A stretch of 64,000 nt of DNA from the NCBI GenBank assembly GCA_035567895.1, contig DATMPC010000091.1, positions 1 to 64,000 on the forward strand, written 5' to 3'. The stretch is from Terriglobales bacterium. Lineage in GTDB: Bacteria > Acidobacteriota > Terriglobia > Terriglobales > Acidobacteriaceae. Below are positions 1-8,562 of the stretch, in pieces. How positions within the stretch are numbered: position 1 is the stretch's first letter; each line of letters opens with the position of its first letter. Made by a program: the position numbers and the translations under genes. The notes below the pieces were generated by a model. It did not search any database, was not told the DNA's origin, and saw nothing but the letters and a program-made list of their open reading frames with translations.

Positions 1-1
1 C

Positions 2-1606
2 TTCACAGCGATTCTCCTTCTGCACGGGCCATTGCTTCGACTCCCGTATTTTTGGGATGAGGCCGGCTATTACATCCCTGCCGCGTATGACTTCTTCACT
101 CACGGCTCATTGATTCCACTATCGGTGCCCAGTAATGCTCATCCGCCACTTCCTGCAATTTATCTGGCGTTTTGGTGGAAGCTATCGGCGTTCAAGCCTT
201 CAGTTACGAGAATCGCGATGCTGTTGGTGGCCGCGCTCGCTTTGACGGCTGTCTTCAAACTCTCGCAAATGCTCGCCAATACGAGAGTTGCGCTCGCCGT
301 TCTTGCTTGCACGGCTGCGTATCCCGTCTGGTTTGCGCAAAGTTCGCTGGCTCATGCAGATTTACCGGCGGCCGCCTTTTCCTTGTGGGGAATTTATTTT
401 TACTTCCGTAGCTTAGTTGCTAACGATTTCAGGGGGCAGAACTCACGTCAGGCATTAGTTGGCAAAGAGGCTGCAGCGGCGAATCGCGACGCAATACTCG
501 CTGCGGCTTTCTTCTGGTTGAGCGCGGTTTCGAAGGAAACTGCCATCATCATCCCGATCGCTCTGGCGATCTATGACCTTGGAGCCGTCTGGAAGACCAA
601 ACGTGGGGTGAGTGCAGGAACGTTTGCGCGATCGGCCCTATTGTTTTCCAGCGTTATACCTCTCGGGATTTGGTTTCTGTATCACAGATTGCACACCGGG
701 TTCCTTTTCGGGAATCCCGAATTTTTTGCCTACAATGTAACCGGCACCTTTACCCCTCTGCGCATCGTGATGTCGATCGGCCTTCGCTCTTGGCAAATCC
801 TGGGTTATATGAATCTGTGGCTGCTTACGTTAGCGACTATTTGGGTCATGCGTTATCCCGCCCTGAGCGAGGACGACGGCAGCGAACGCCCACGGATCGC
901 GCTGACTTTTCAATACCGCATAGCTGCGATTCTCATCGCTAATGTGCTGGCATTCTCGTTGGTTGGAGGCGCGGCGCTCGCGCGCTATCTGCTTCCGGTA
1001 TACCCGCTCGTGATTCTGATAGGCATCTCCACCCTGCGGCGACGTTTGGCGAACTGGCCTTTGGCAGTGGCCTTAGTGATAGTTGGATTCGCTCTCGCCC
1101 TCTTCGCAAACCCATTCGGCTATAGCGCGCCGGAAGACAATCTGTCGTATCGAGACTATGTGATTCTGCACAAGCAAGCTGCCAATCGCCTCGAGGAACG
1201 CGATCCGCACGCTCGGGTCTTGACCGCCTGGACCGCCACGGACGAACTCACAAAGCCATTTCTTAGTTACATACGGCGGCCGATGAGTGTGGTGCGCATC
1301 GAGGATTTTTCTTACGGTCAATTGCAAATTGGCCGCTTTGCAGCGGGACAGTACGACGTTGCGTTGTTGTTTTCCACGAAACAGACTCCACAATTCTCTG
1401 TCCTGGATCGATGGTCATGGTGGGAACGATTGAGCCGCAAACATTTCGGATTCCACCGCGATCTGTCACCTGATACTGCTGCAGCGATGCTCGGCGGCCG
1501 AATTACGTGGGAAGCCAAACGCGGTAGGCAATGGATTGCGATTGTGAGCTTTGATCGAGTAGAGGACGCACAGGGAGCCCGATCTGACTGGAAGAAGAAA
1601 ACTTGA
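2..1606 (+). CDS. Glycosyltransferase family 39-like membrane protein (5' partial)
   Basis: The frame is open from the first bases of the window, so the N-terminus is cut off; about 534 residues are visible. An early acidic YFWDEAGYY motif followed by many hydrophobic segments is the pattern of ArnT/PMT-type (GT-C fold) enzymes, which move a sugar from a polyprenyl-phosphate donor on the outer face of the inner membrane. The Asp-Glu pair would be the catalytic acidic site of the first periplasmic loop. At least eight membrane helices are visible over the first 370 residues, then a soluble C-terminal domain of about 150 residues. The acceptor (lipid, protein or glycan) cannot be told from sequence. 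It converges on the next gene, with a hairpin between them. Confidence 0.75.
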   Translation, partial: FTAILLLHGPLLRLPYFWDEAGYYIPAAYDFFTHGSLIPLSVPSNAHPPLPAIYLAFWWKLSAFKPSVTRIAMLLVAALALTAVFKLSQMLANTRVALAVLACTAAYPVWFAQSSLAHADLPAAAFSLWGIYFYFRSLVANDFRGQNSRQALVGKEAAAANRDAILAAAFFWLSAVSKETAIIIPIALAIYDLGAVWKTKRGVSAGTFARSALLFSSVIPLGIWFLYHRLHTGFLFGNPEFFAYNVTGTFTPLRIVMSIGLRSWQILGYMNLWLLTLATIWVMRYPALSEDDGSERPRIALTFQYRIAAILIANVLAFSLVGGAALARYLLPVYPLVILIGISTLRRRLANWPLAVALVIVGFALALFANPFGYSAPEDNLSYRDYVILHKQAANRLEERDPHARVLTAWTATDELTKPFLSYIRRPMSVVRIEDFSYGQLQIGRFAAGQYDVALLFSTKQTPQFSVLDRWSWWERLSRKHFGFHRDLSPDTAAAMLGGRITWEAKRGRQWIAIVSFDRVEDAQGARSDWKKKT

Positions 1607-1624
1607 TGTGCTGCCGCAGGTGAG

Positions 1625-1668
1625 GCCACCCTCGATTGCGTCCTGAACAGGTCGCAATCGAAGGCGGC
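1625..1668. terminator. Hairpin between convergent genes
   Basis: Two 16-base arms (1625-1640 and 1653-1668, core TCGATTGCG/CGCAATCGA) pair with two mismatches around a 12-base loop. It lies between the stop codons of two convergent genes. No strong U-run follows on either strand, so a bidirectional terminator role is inferred. Confidence 0.4.
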
Positions 1669-1681
1669 TAAGGTGAAGAAG

Positions 1682-3205
1682 CTATTTTGCTACTGAAGCT
1701 GCGCTCGACCGTTTAGCCTTCGCCAATTTCACAGTCGCTTTTGGCTGATGAGCGCGCCGTGCGGGATTCGGCACTGACTTTTCCTTAGCAGACGCCACGA
1801 GAACCTGTGGGGGACGCTTGCCGAAATATTTGTCGGCATGTTCTTTCATCGTCGGCATAGCCAAATACGGTTTCGCGTAGTCGTTGCGAGCGTTCCAAAA
1901 GAGGAATCCAATTCCGCCTCGGTCGCGGGAAGTACTTACCTGTCGCAGAATGTATTCGGGCGAATAACTCTTGGTGCGCCACGCAAACGCCTGCAGCCAG
2001 GGACGGAGCACGACACCGCTGCCGGCAGTAATGGTTTCAAACCGGTCCATCGACGTTCCGATAAAGTGCTCAGGCTCGTCGCCCGGGTGAGCGTAGCCGT
2101 CCATACCGAAAAAGTGTGAAGGATAGATCATCGGCGAGAGCACGTCGCAGTATTTCGCCATACGTACGATGTCTTGTCCGGTGTGTGCAAGATCAACGTT
2201 TCGTTGCCACGCCATGATTCCGAACACATCGAGCGACACCAACACACCTTCAGGATGCAGCTGCTGATACGCCCGATCGAGGAAGTCCGCAATCACGTCG
2301 CTGCGCTTCCAGTCAGGATGTGCCGACTGGAAATAGAACTTCGCGTCAGACTGATTACCTTCCGCAGGAAAACGCACGTAGTCGAATTGAATCTCGTCAG
2401 CGCCAGACTTCGCTACCCACTTAGCTAAAGCGATGTTGTAGTCCTGTACTTTCGGGTTGGACGTGTCCGTCCAAACCAGCTTGCCGTTTTCGCGCCAGGG
2501 CTGCTTCGTAGAGCGCGACTGCACCGCAAGTTCCGAGTGATCGCGTGCGATGTGTTCATCGCGGAAGAGAGCGATGCGCGCGATTGCATGCAAATTCATT
2601 GAGTGCAAATAGCGCACAAACTTAGGCAAATTGGGGATGGCACGGCGATTGTGTGGAGCAAGCGGGTGATCGAACGCCACGCTTAGCGAGCCATCGCTGT
2701 CCTTGATGTCAAATACGACAGCGTTTCCGCCAACTTCGTGCCAATGCTGGATGATCTTTAGTCCCTTCGCGCTGCCCGCCATCGCACCCGTCAGATAGAT
2801 CGCGCGCACCTCGTCATCCTTCGCCATCGCCACGGAGTGCTCAGCCACGGGCTGAGGCTCAGTGAAAGGGATTAACAGAGTCTGGCCTTTTTTCACATAC
2901 AACTGCTTTTCCGGCAGGTGATTTACGGTGCGAATCTGCGCTTCCAGGTCACTGGCCAGCATGACAGATGACTGCGGCAGATACCTATGAGCGATGCTGC
3001 CAACCGTTTCAGTCTTTTCCACAGCGTACGAAATCGTGCCCGGGGGCAACGCGCTGGCCTGGCTTGTCGCCGGCGCACCCTGCGAAGTCGTTTGCGCTGT
3101 TTGTGCTTGAGTTTCGGCCTTGGACTCAGCGCATGCGGAAGAAAATGCGCAAACAAGAGCAAGAATCGTCACAGACCCGATGGTACGAACGGGAGAGGAT
3201 TGCAT
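1682..3205 (-). CDS. LysM-containing putative glycoside hydrolase (DUF4015-like)
   Basis: A 507-residue exported protein. The ATG at 3205 was chosen because a signal sequence follows at once, whereas the longer frame to 3391 adds 62 residues without export features. The signal ends in FSSAC, a possible lipobox, so this may be a lipoprotein. Residues about 55-115 resemble a LysM domain (binding of N-acetylglucosamine-containing glycan). From about residue 130 to 430 the sequence matches the pattern of the COG1306/DUF4015 putative glycosyl hydrolase family, a TIM-barrel type with motifs such as GNAVVFDIKD, DEIQFDYVRFP and SPMIYPSHF. The C-terminus is Lys/Ala rich. Substrate unknown; the LysM domain suggests peptidoglycan or another amino-sugar polymer. 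It is divergent from the AAA+ gene. Confidence 0.75.
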   Translation of the reverse strand: MQSSPVRTIGSVTILALVCAFSSACAESKAETQAQTAQTTSQGAPATSQASALPPGTISYAVEKTETVGSIAHRYLPQSSVMLASDLEAQIRTVNHLPEKQLYVKKGQTLLIPFTEPQPVAEHSVAMAKDDEVRAIYLTGAMAGSAKGLKIIQHWHEVGGNAVVFDIKDSDGSLSVAFDHPLAPHNRRAIPNLPKFVRYLHSMNLHAIARIALFRDEHIARDHSELAVQSRSTKQPWRENGKLVWTDTSNPKVQDYNIALAKWVAKSGADEIQFDYVRFPAEGNQSDAKFYFQSAHPDWKRSDVIADFLDRAYQQLHPEGVLVSLDVFGIMAWQRNVDLAHTGQDIVRMAKYCDVLSPMIYPSHFFGMDGYAHPGDEPEHFIGTSMDRFETITAGSGVVLRPWLQAFAWRTKSYSPEYILRQVSTSRDRGGIGFLFWNARNDYAKPYLAMPTMKEHADKYFGKRPPQVLVASAKEKSVPNPARRAHQPKATVKLAKAKRSSAASVAK

Positions 3206-3473
3206 GTTTTTATTTGTCCCTGAGTGTCCGCAATTGACCCGGACTATAGCATTGATTCCAGAGTACCTGTTTTGATTCAGAGATAACCAGTTACCAAAGG
3301 GTTGGCTCGCCATTGCCCGCCAGTTTGAATCGCTCCCAGCCTTGCATAAGGGATGCCGCAACACCCTGTGCAAAACTTTCAAACAACTCAACTTGCCGGT
3401 TTATGTATCTGACCTGATATACGTTCGCTCGCATGAGCGGCGGTCCCAGGGAATTTTGAATGAGGGACTTCTA

Positions 3474-4637
3474 ATGAAAACCGGCCTTAATGCCGCACTC
3501 GATCCTTCCCGGCGGGGTACTGATGCAGAGGATTTCGAGCGCAACTTACGTCGCAGGATCGTTGGTCAGGACGATGCGATTCAGAAAATGACTGAGATCT
3601 ACCAGATGTTTCTGGCAGGATTAAATCCTCCGAATCGTCCAGTAGGCAATCTTTTATTCTTGGGCCCCACAGGCACGGGCAAAACTCGCGTCGTAGAAGC
3701 GGTTGCCGAAACTCTCTTTGGTGAAGCTCGCGCTTGTATCAAGATCGATTGCGCGGAATTTCAGCACAGTCATGAAATCGCGAAACTGATTGGTTCACCT
3801 CCAGGATATCTAGGCCATCGCGAAACTCATCCTCTGCTCACTCAGGAAGCGTTGAACCAATGGCACACGGAAAAGCTTCGTCTCTCCTTGTTGCTGTTTG
3901 ACGAAATAGAAAAGGCAAGCGACTCGCTCTGGCAGCTCCTTCTCGGCATTCTCGATAAAGCAACGCTCACGCTGGGCGATAATCGTCGCGTCGATCTTTC
4001 TCAGTGCGTGATCGTGATGACCTCGAACCTGGGTGCGGGCGAGATGAGTGAACTGATTACCGGCGGGCTCGGTTTCGGGCAAAAATCCAGTCAGGTGGAT
4101 GCGAAACTCGACGACAAGATCACGCGCACTGCCACCGAAGCAGCGCGCAGGAAGTTCTCACCTGAGTTCATGAACCGCATCGACAAGGTCGTAGTGTTCA
4201 AGACGCTCAAGCCCGAGCACCTGGAACAGATCCTTGAGATTGAGTTGGGAATGGTTCAGCAGCGCGTTCTGCAGGCAACAGGAAACGCTCAGTTCGTCTT
4301 CAGTTGCACGCCGAAGGTGAAGAAATTCCTATTGCAGGAAGGCACCGACAACAAATATGGCGCGCGGCATCTGAAACGCGCGATCGAGAAGAATGTCGTC
4401 TTCCCCCTCGCGAACCTGGTCGCAACTGGTCAGTTGAAGCTGGGAGATTTTGTACGCATCGATATGCAGGACAACAAGCTCACGTTCGTGAAGGAGGCGG
4501 AGGGAGCGCTGGTTCCAGTTCTGCTCGAGAAATATGGTCAGGAGGTCGGCGCAGCCGCCGCCGGCGCTGCGGCCCGGCCGGCGCGAGCTCCAGGAGCCAA
4601 ACGCGACTTCGGTCCCTCTACTCTGATCGACAAATAA
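3474..4637 (+). CDS. Single-ring Clp-type AAA+ ATPase (D2-only ClpA/B/C-like)
   Basis: A 387-residue AAA+ ATPase. The ATG at 3474 has GAGGGA six bases upstream; the frame extends further 5' without support. It begins almost directly with the sequence that opens the second ATPase domain of ClpA/B/C (IVGQDDAI). Walker A GPTGTGKT is at about 64-71, an aromatic pore loop PPGYLG follows, Walker B LLLFDEIEKA is at about 139-148, and a ClpB_D2-small type domain follows to about 345. No N-terminal adaptor domain and no first ATPase ring are present, and no ClpX zinc finger. Residues 199-201 are LGF, at the place where ClpP-docking tripeptides (VGF/IGL/IGF) occur in Clp unfoldases. The last 40 residues are Ala-rich. 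Likely an unfoldase; partner unknown. Confidence 0.85.
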   Translation: MKTGLNAALDPSRRGTDAEDFERNLRRRIVGQDDAIQKMTEIYQMFLAGLNPPNRPVGNLLFLGPTGTGKTRVVEAVAETLFGEARACIKIDCAEFQHSHEIAKLIGSPPGYLGHRETHPLLTQEALNQWHTEKLRLSLLLFDEIEKASDSLWQLLLGILDKATLTLGDNRRVDLSQCVIVMTSNLGAGEMSELITGGLGFGQKSSQVDAKLDDKITRTATEAARRKFSPEFMNRIDKVVVFKTLKPEHLEQILEIELGMVQQRVLQATGNAQFVFSCTPKVKKFLLQEGTDNKYGARHLKRAIEKNVVFPLANLVATGQLKLGDFVRIDMQDNKLTFVKEAEGALVPVLLEKYGQEVGAAAAGAAARPARAPGAKRDFGPSTLIDK

Positions 4638-4660
4638 CCCAAGCACACTCATGTGAATAC

Positions 4661-4693
4661 AAGGGAGCGGTTTGTGCCGCTCCCTTTTGTTTC
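4661..4693 (+). terminator. Intrinsic terminator of the Clp-type ATPase gene
   Basis: A perfect 10-base stem (AAGGGAGCGG / CCGCTCCCTT) with a 6-base loop, ending in a T-rich tract, 24 bases after the stop codon. Confidence 0.85.
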
Positions 4694-4803
4694 TTGCGCT
4701 TTGCCTTCATCGCGCCATTTCACGCAACTCTCCGCCGAGAGTGAGGTTCTCTACAATAGGAGGTTTTGCATTGCTGCACGCGTCCGGTATGAGGAGACTG
4801 CCA

Positions 4804-6234
4804 ATGACGATCTATCCGCGCAGCACGCGGGCGATTGCTTTATCGCTCTGTCTGTTGCTATCTGCGCCTGAAGCACTTTTAGCGCGTGTTCAGCCCACCA
4901 GTGGCTCGAACATGTTCACCGTTGAGCAGGAGATTCAGGCCGGCCAACAGGCGGCAGCGCAGACGAACAAGCAATATCCAGTCTTGCCTGACTCCAATCC
5001 GGTAACGCAGTACATCCAGCAACTAGGACGCCGACTTGTGCAATACGCTCCCGGAGAAAAGTGGCCTTACCAGTTCCACGTCGTGAATCAGAAAGAGATT
5101 AACGCCTTCGCGCTGCCGGGCGGGCCATTGTATGTAAACGTCGGAACTATTCAGGCCGCAGACAACGAAGCGCAACTCGCCGGCGTGATGGCGCACGAGC
5201 TCTCGCACATTATTCAGCGTCACGCGACGCGGGCTGCCACAAAGCAATACAAGGCGCAGGTCGGATTAGGAATCCTGGGAGCCGTGTTAGGAGGAGGCAT
5301 TGGAGGACAGTTGGCTGGCGCCGGAATCTCGTTCGTCGCGGGCTCGTACTTCCTAAAGAATTCACGGCAGTCTGAGAAAGAGGCTGACCTGCTCGGTACA
5401 GACATCATGTACGACGCGGGTTACGATCCCATCCAACTGCCAAAGTTCTTCGAAAAAATCGAAGCCGAGGGAAGCCGAGGTCCGCAGTTCTTGAGCGATC
5501 ACCCCGATCCGGGCAATCGTATCCAATACGTCGACGCGGAAATCAAAACGCTTCCTGCAAAGCGCTACCGTGAAGACAGTCAGCAGTTCGTCGACATTCA
5601 TCGGATCGCGATGAGCATGCATCCGCTGACGGCGCAACAGATAGCCGAGCAGGACCAACGCGGTGGTTTCAATCCAAATGGCGTGAGTGACGGATCCACT
5701 CACCAGGGAGGTTCCAGTTCACCTGACACGAGCTATTCCGCGAGCACGAATTTTCAACAACTGAATCACAACAACTTCACCATTGGGTATCCGTCGAACT
5801 GGCAGGTGTATGGAGACGCGCAGTCGGCGGTGACCATCGCTCCTCAGAATGGTGTTGGACAAGATTCCAACGGACAAGGTGCGGTCGCCGTGGGAGTAAT
5901 CATTGACCACTATGAGCCGGAACAGGGTGGGAGCCTGGATCAAGCGACACACGACCTGATCGCAAGCTTGCGACAGTCAAATCCTGACTTGCGCCAGGTC
6001 GGCAACGACGAAGCCATACGCGTGAACGGAGTATCGGGACGTTCCACAGACTTGATCGGCACCTCACCAATCCGCGACAGCAGCGGACGAGCGCAAAGAG
6101 AGCGCGATTGGCTGGTAACGATTGGGCAGCCGGATGGGACTCTACTCTATCTAGTATTTATTGCGCCGCAGAATCAGTTTGATCGGTTACGTCCGACGTA
6201 CGAGCAGATGCTTAGGGCGTTGAGGATGAGATAA
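4804..6234 (+). CDS. M48 family zinc metalloprotease with C-terminal extension
   Basis: A 476-residue exported protein. The ATG at 4804 is preceded by GAGGAG with 7-base spacing and followed by a signal peptide ending near ALLA. A TTG at 4771 with AGGAGG 7 bases upstream is an in-frame alternative adding 11 residues. The zinc motif HELSH lies near residue 130, and the third-ligand region EKEAD near 191-195, as in M48 (BepA/LoiP-like) peptidases that act in the periplasm on misassembled envelope proteins. A Gly-rich hydrophobic segment lies between them. Residues about 300-476 form a separate domain (NFTIGYPSNWQVYG onward), of the kind often found fused to exported proteases. It is a single-gene unit behind a strong terminator. 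Confidence 0.88.
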   Translation: MTIYPRSTRAIALSLCLLLSAPEALLARVQPTSGSNMFTVEQEIQAGQQAAAQTNKQYPVLPDSNPVTQYIQQLGRRLVQYAPGEKWPYQFHVVNQKEINAFALPGGPLYVNVGTIQAADNEAQLAGVMAHELSHIIQRHATRAATKQYKAQVGLGILGAVLGGGIGGQLAGAGISFVAGSYFLKNSRQSEKEADLLGTDIMYDAGYDPIQLPKFFEKIEAEGSRGPQFLSDHPDPGNRIQYVDAEIKTLPAKRYREDSQQFVDIHRIAMSMHPLTAQQIAEQDQRGGFNPNGVSDGSTHQGGSSSPDTSYSASTNFQQLNHNNFTIGYPSNWQVYGDAQSAVTIAPQNGVGQDSNGQGAVAVGVIIDHYEPEQGGSLDQATHDLIASLRQSNPDLRQVGNDEAIRVNGVSGRSTDLIGTSPIRDSSGRAQRERDWLVTIGQPDGTLLYLVFIAPQNQFDRLRPTYEQMLRALRMR

Positions 6235-6238
6235 TTTG

Positions 6239-6435
6239 TTGTCATTCCGAACCGCCGGTTTGTGGCTGTGAGGAATCCCTATGGGCTGCGACCATGCCGT
6301 AGTGAGATGCTCGCCGGCCTGCTGTCCTCCATCCCGCCGCAAGCTGCGAAGTGGAGTATTTGCGATTATGAAATCAACCGTGTCGAAATTCGTAGAGATT
6401 CCTCACCGCCAAAAACCGGCGGTTCGGAATGACAA
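6239..6435. repeat. Palindromic element, family P1, with perfect 23-bp terminal inverted repeats
   Basis: Arms 6239-6261 and 6413-6435 are perfect inverted copies starting TTGTCATTCCGAACC. A further 10-base inverted match (GTGAGGAATC / GATTCCTCAC) lies inside. No ORF is supported within. It fills the gap between the convergent M48 and mglA-like genes. Relatives in this window: 42574-42648, 43932-44007, 47763-47868, 48972-49067 and 51741-51911. Confidence 0.85.
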
Positions 6436-6445
6436 ACGCGGTAAA

Positions 6446-7030
6446 TCAACCCTTCTTTAACTCCACCAACACCTGACGTGCGACTTCACGGAGCGTCTCG
6501 AAGACCCCATTTCCTTGAAAGGCAACTGCCTCGAACACGGCCTCGTTTTTTTTGACTAATTCTTTCTTGAGCTCCTCCACGGGCATCACGTTCGGCAGGT
6601 CGCGCTTGTTGAGTTGGAGAACGTAGGGAATCTTGGCGAAGTCGTAGCCGTGCTCTTTGAGATTGTCTTGCAAGTTGTCGAGTGCTTCAACGTTCGCGTC
6701 CAGACGTTCGGGTTGAGAATCCGCCACGAAAACTACGCCATCCACACCTCGCAGGATCAACTTACGGCTGGCGTCGTAGAAGACCTGTCCTGGAACCGTG
6801 TACAGGTGAAAGCGAGTCTTGAAGCCCCGAACCGTGCCTAGGTCGAGGGGAAGAAAGTCAAAGAAGAGGGTGCGGTCGGTCTCGGTGGCCAATGAGATCA
6901 TTTTTCCCTTCTGCTTCTCGTTGGTCTTGTCAAAAATATGCTGAAGGTTAGTAGTTTTCCCGCCTAAGCCCGCTCCGTAATAGACAATCTTGCAATTAAT
7001 CTCGCGGGCCGCGAAATTGATGAAGCTCAA
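6446..7030 (-). CDS. mglA: MglA-type small GTPase
   Basis: A 194-residue Ras-like GTPase of the bacterial MglA group, which sets cell polarity and drives gliding or twitching motility in myxobacteria. P-loop [12 protein letters not shown] near residue 18, a switch region with [10 protein letters not shown], a VPGQ motif in the place of DxxG, and LQLNKRDLP near 140 giving base specificity. The start is TTG at 7030 with GAGG seven bases upstream; the N-terminus [14 protein letters not shown] fits the family exactly, which supports this non-ATG start. No mglB-type roadblock gene is visible next to it. It lies downstream of, and on the same strand as, the first VWFA gene, 124 bases apart. Confidence 0.9.
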   Translation of the reverse strand: MSFINFAAREINCKIVYYGAGLGGKTTNLQHIFDKTNEKQKGKMISLATETDRTLFFDFLPLDLGTVRGFKTRFHLYTVPGQVFYDASRKLILRGVDGVVFVADSQPERLDANVEALDNLQDNLKEHGYDFAKIPYVLQLNKRDLPNVMPVEELKKELVKKNEAVFEAVAFQGNGVFETLREVARQVLVELKKG

Positions 7031-7154
7031 TTAGCTTTCCTCACAATGAACCGCACAGGCGCAGGGATTGATGTCGCAGTGAACCACGCTGAAACACGCC
7101 CTAATAACATATCAGTTTCGGTGCAGTGGTCATCGAACTGAAGTACCGTTACCG

Positions 7155-8453
7155 TTACTGCCGCCCAGGAGGTAACGGATAGTAGCCCGCCTTTGCGGTC
7201 ACGCGCACTCCTGTGCGAGCCACTCGCACTTCAATCTCGCGGTAATTGTCGGCCAAGGTGCCCTGAGCGTAGTAACCCAGGGTGTATTGATTGCGCGCTA
7301 CCAATGTCACAGCCGAGTAAGCATTTTCGATCGACTCCTTGGAGAACTCACTGAAGACTTCCCCGCCGGTCGCGCTGGCATATTTTGGCAGGATGTTGCC
7401 CGTGCCGGTGCCCGGCACGTTGATCTGCTCCAGTTTGCGATACACCGGAAGCGCTGCTGAACCCACACCGATTGCGTAGACGGAAATCTTGTTTGTCAGC
7501 AAGACTTTCAAAACATCAGCGTAAGAAGCACGGCTGCCGTCTTCCCTACCGTCGCCGACAATCATGATTACTCGACGACGAGCCGGCTGAACCTTGGAAA
7601 GATCGAGCGCGGCTTGCAAGACCGCGTCGTTCAGAACTCGCCGATCGTGCGGCACGATGGGAACCTGTGGCACGCTCGGATCAAACGGACGTCCGTTCAC
7701 GGTTGGTCCGCCAGCAAATGGACCGCCGCCTACCGGTACACCACCTTGCTGCTGTCCGTGTTTTGTCTCAACGATGTGATTGAGCGCTGCGGTGAGTCGA
7801 TCACCGGCTGTGCCGAAACTGGACTCCTTGGCTACAGAGTTGCCGTACGTGTATACGGCAACCTCGTCGTATTGACTGAACGCACCCTGAAGGGCCTGGA
7901 TTCCAGATTGCACTTTGCGCAACGCCGTATCCGACATTCCGACGTCGATCAACACAGCTGCCGAAATTGCCAAAGGATCGCTCGTGAAATAAGTCAGCTT
8001 CTGCCGAGCGCCGTTTTCGTACACGGTGAAGTCTTTGGGCAGCAAGCCTTCGACCATGTGACCAGACCTGTCCTTCACGGTCACTGGAATCTCCACAAAA
8101 TTCGTCGTGCTCGAGATTTTGTAGAGGCGATCAGTATCCGGAGTAGCAGGATTTCGTACTGGCTGCCCTGCATTTGCAGCTGGCGTGTCTCCTGACGCGG
8201 CCGGTGCGTCGGCTGAATCAGGTTGCGCGGTCTTATCTACTCTGGGTTGCGCAGCAGGAGGAGGCGCGGAATCCCGCGAGCTGGATTCCGCAGGACCAGA
8301 GGATTCAGGCCGCTGCACGCTTTGCTGCGGCTGGGGAGTGTCAGGAAGGTTCTGTGGCTGCGATTGAGCACTGAGCCCAGCGCTAAGAACAATAATGGGG
8401 AGCAACAACGTCAACGATTGTCGCCGCGATGATCTTACCCACATCAACTCCAT
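7155..8453 (-). CDS. VWFA-related acidobacterial exported protein (1), altered MIDAS
   Basis: A 432-residue exported protein of the VWFA-related acidobacterial type. Start ATG 8453 (GGAAAAGG upstream); GTG 8474 and ATG 8444 are alternatives. A signal peptide ends near LSAQS, then comes a Pro/Gln/Ala-rich low-complexity linker to about residue 105. An N-terminal beta-sandwich-like part (VEIPVTVKDRSGHMVEGL) precedes the VWA domain. The MIDAS-like motif reads DVGMS instead of DxSxS, so the first serine is replaced by glycine; metal binding may be weakened. A Gly-rich insertion is present near residues 235-255. The C-terminal GYY-YREIEVRV-GYYPLPP pattern is shared with the two neighbours. Function unknown; an adhesion or envelope role is inferred. 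Confidence 0.85.
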   Translation of the reverse strand: MELMWVRSSRRQSLTLLLPIIVLSAGLSAQSQPQNLPDTPQPQQSVQRPESSGPAESSSRDSAPPPAAQPRVDKTAQPDSADAPAASGDTPAANAGQPVRNPATPDTDRLYKISSTTNFVEIPVTVKDRSGHMVEGLLPKDFTVYENGARQKLTYFTSDPLAISAAVLIDVGMSDTALRKVQSGIQALQGAFSQYDEVAVYTYGNSVAKESSFGTAGDRLTAALNHIVETKHGQQQGGVPVGGGPFAGGPTVNGRPFDPSVPQVPIVPHDRRVLNDAVLQAALDLSKVQPARRRVIMIVGDGREDGSRASYADVLKVLLTNKISVYAIGVGSAALPVYRKLEQINVPGTGTGNILPKYASATGGEVFSEFSKESIENAYSAVTLVARNQYTLGYYAQGTLADNYREIEVRVARTGVRVTAKAGYYPLPPGRQ

Positions 8454-8514
8454 ACCTTTTCCGTGACCTTTCACCGGAGACCGGTTTGACTATCGTTCAG
8501 CGCCGACGCGACAA

Positions 8515-8533
8515 AGACACTACAATAGTGTCT
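8515..8533. promoter_or_regulatory. Palindrome between two divergent VWFA genes
   Basis: Arms AGACACTA (8515-8522) and TAGTGTCT (8526-8533) are perfect with a 3-base centre. It lies 30 bases before the start of the plus-strand VWFA gene and 62 bases before the minus-strand one, a position suited to control both. TACAAT (8521-8526) inside it could be a -10 box. Operator function is inferred. Confidence 0.45.
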
Positions 8534-8562
8534 AAGCTTAACAAAAAGACGCTATCAGCCCT

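Noticed and set aside
8486-8526. TTGACT and TACAAT as a sigma-70 promoter of the second VWFA gene
   Set aside because: Spacing between the two boxes is about 29 bases, too long for a standard promoter.
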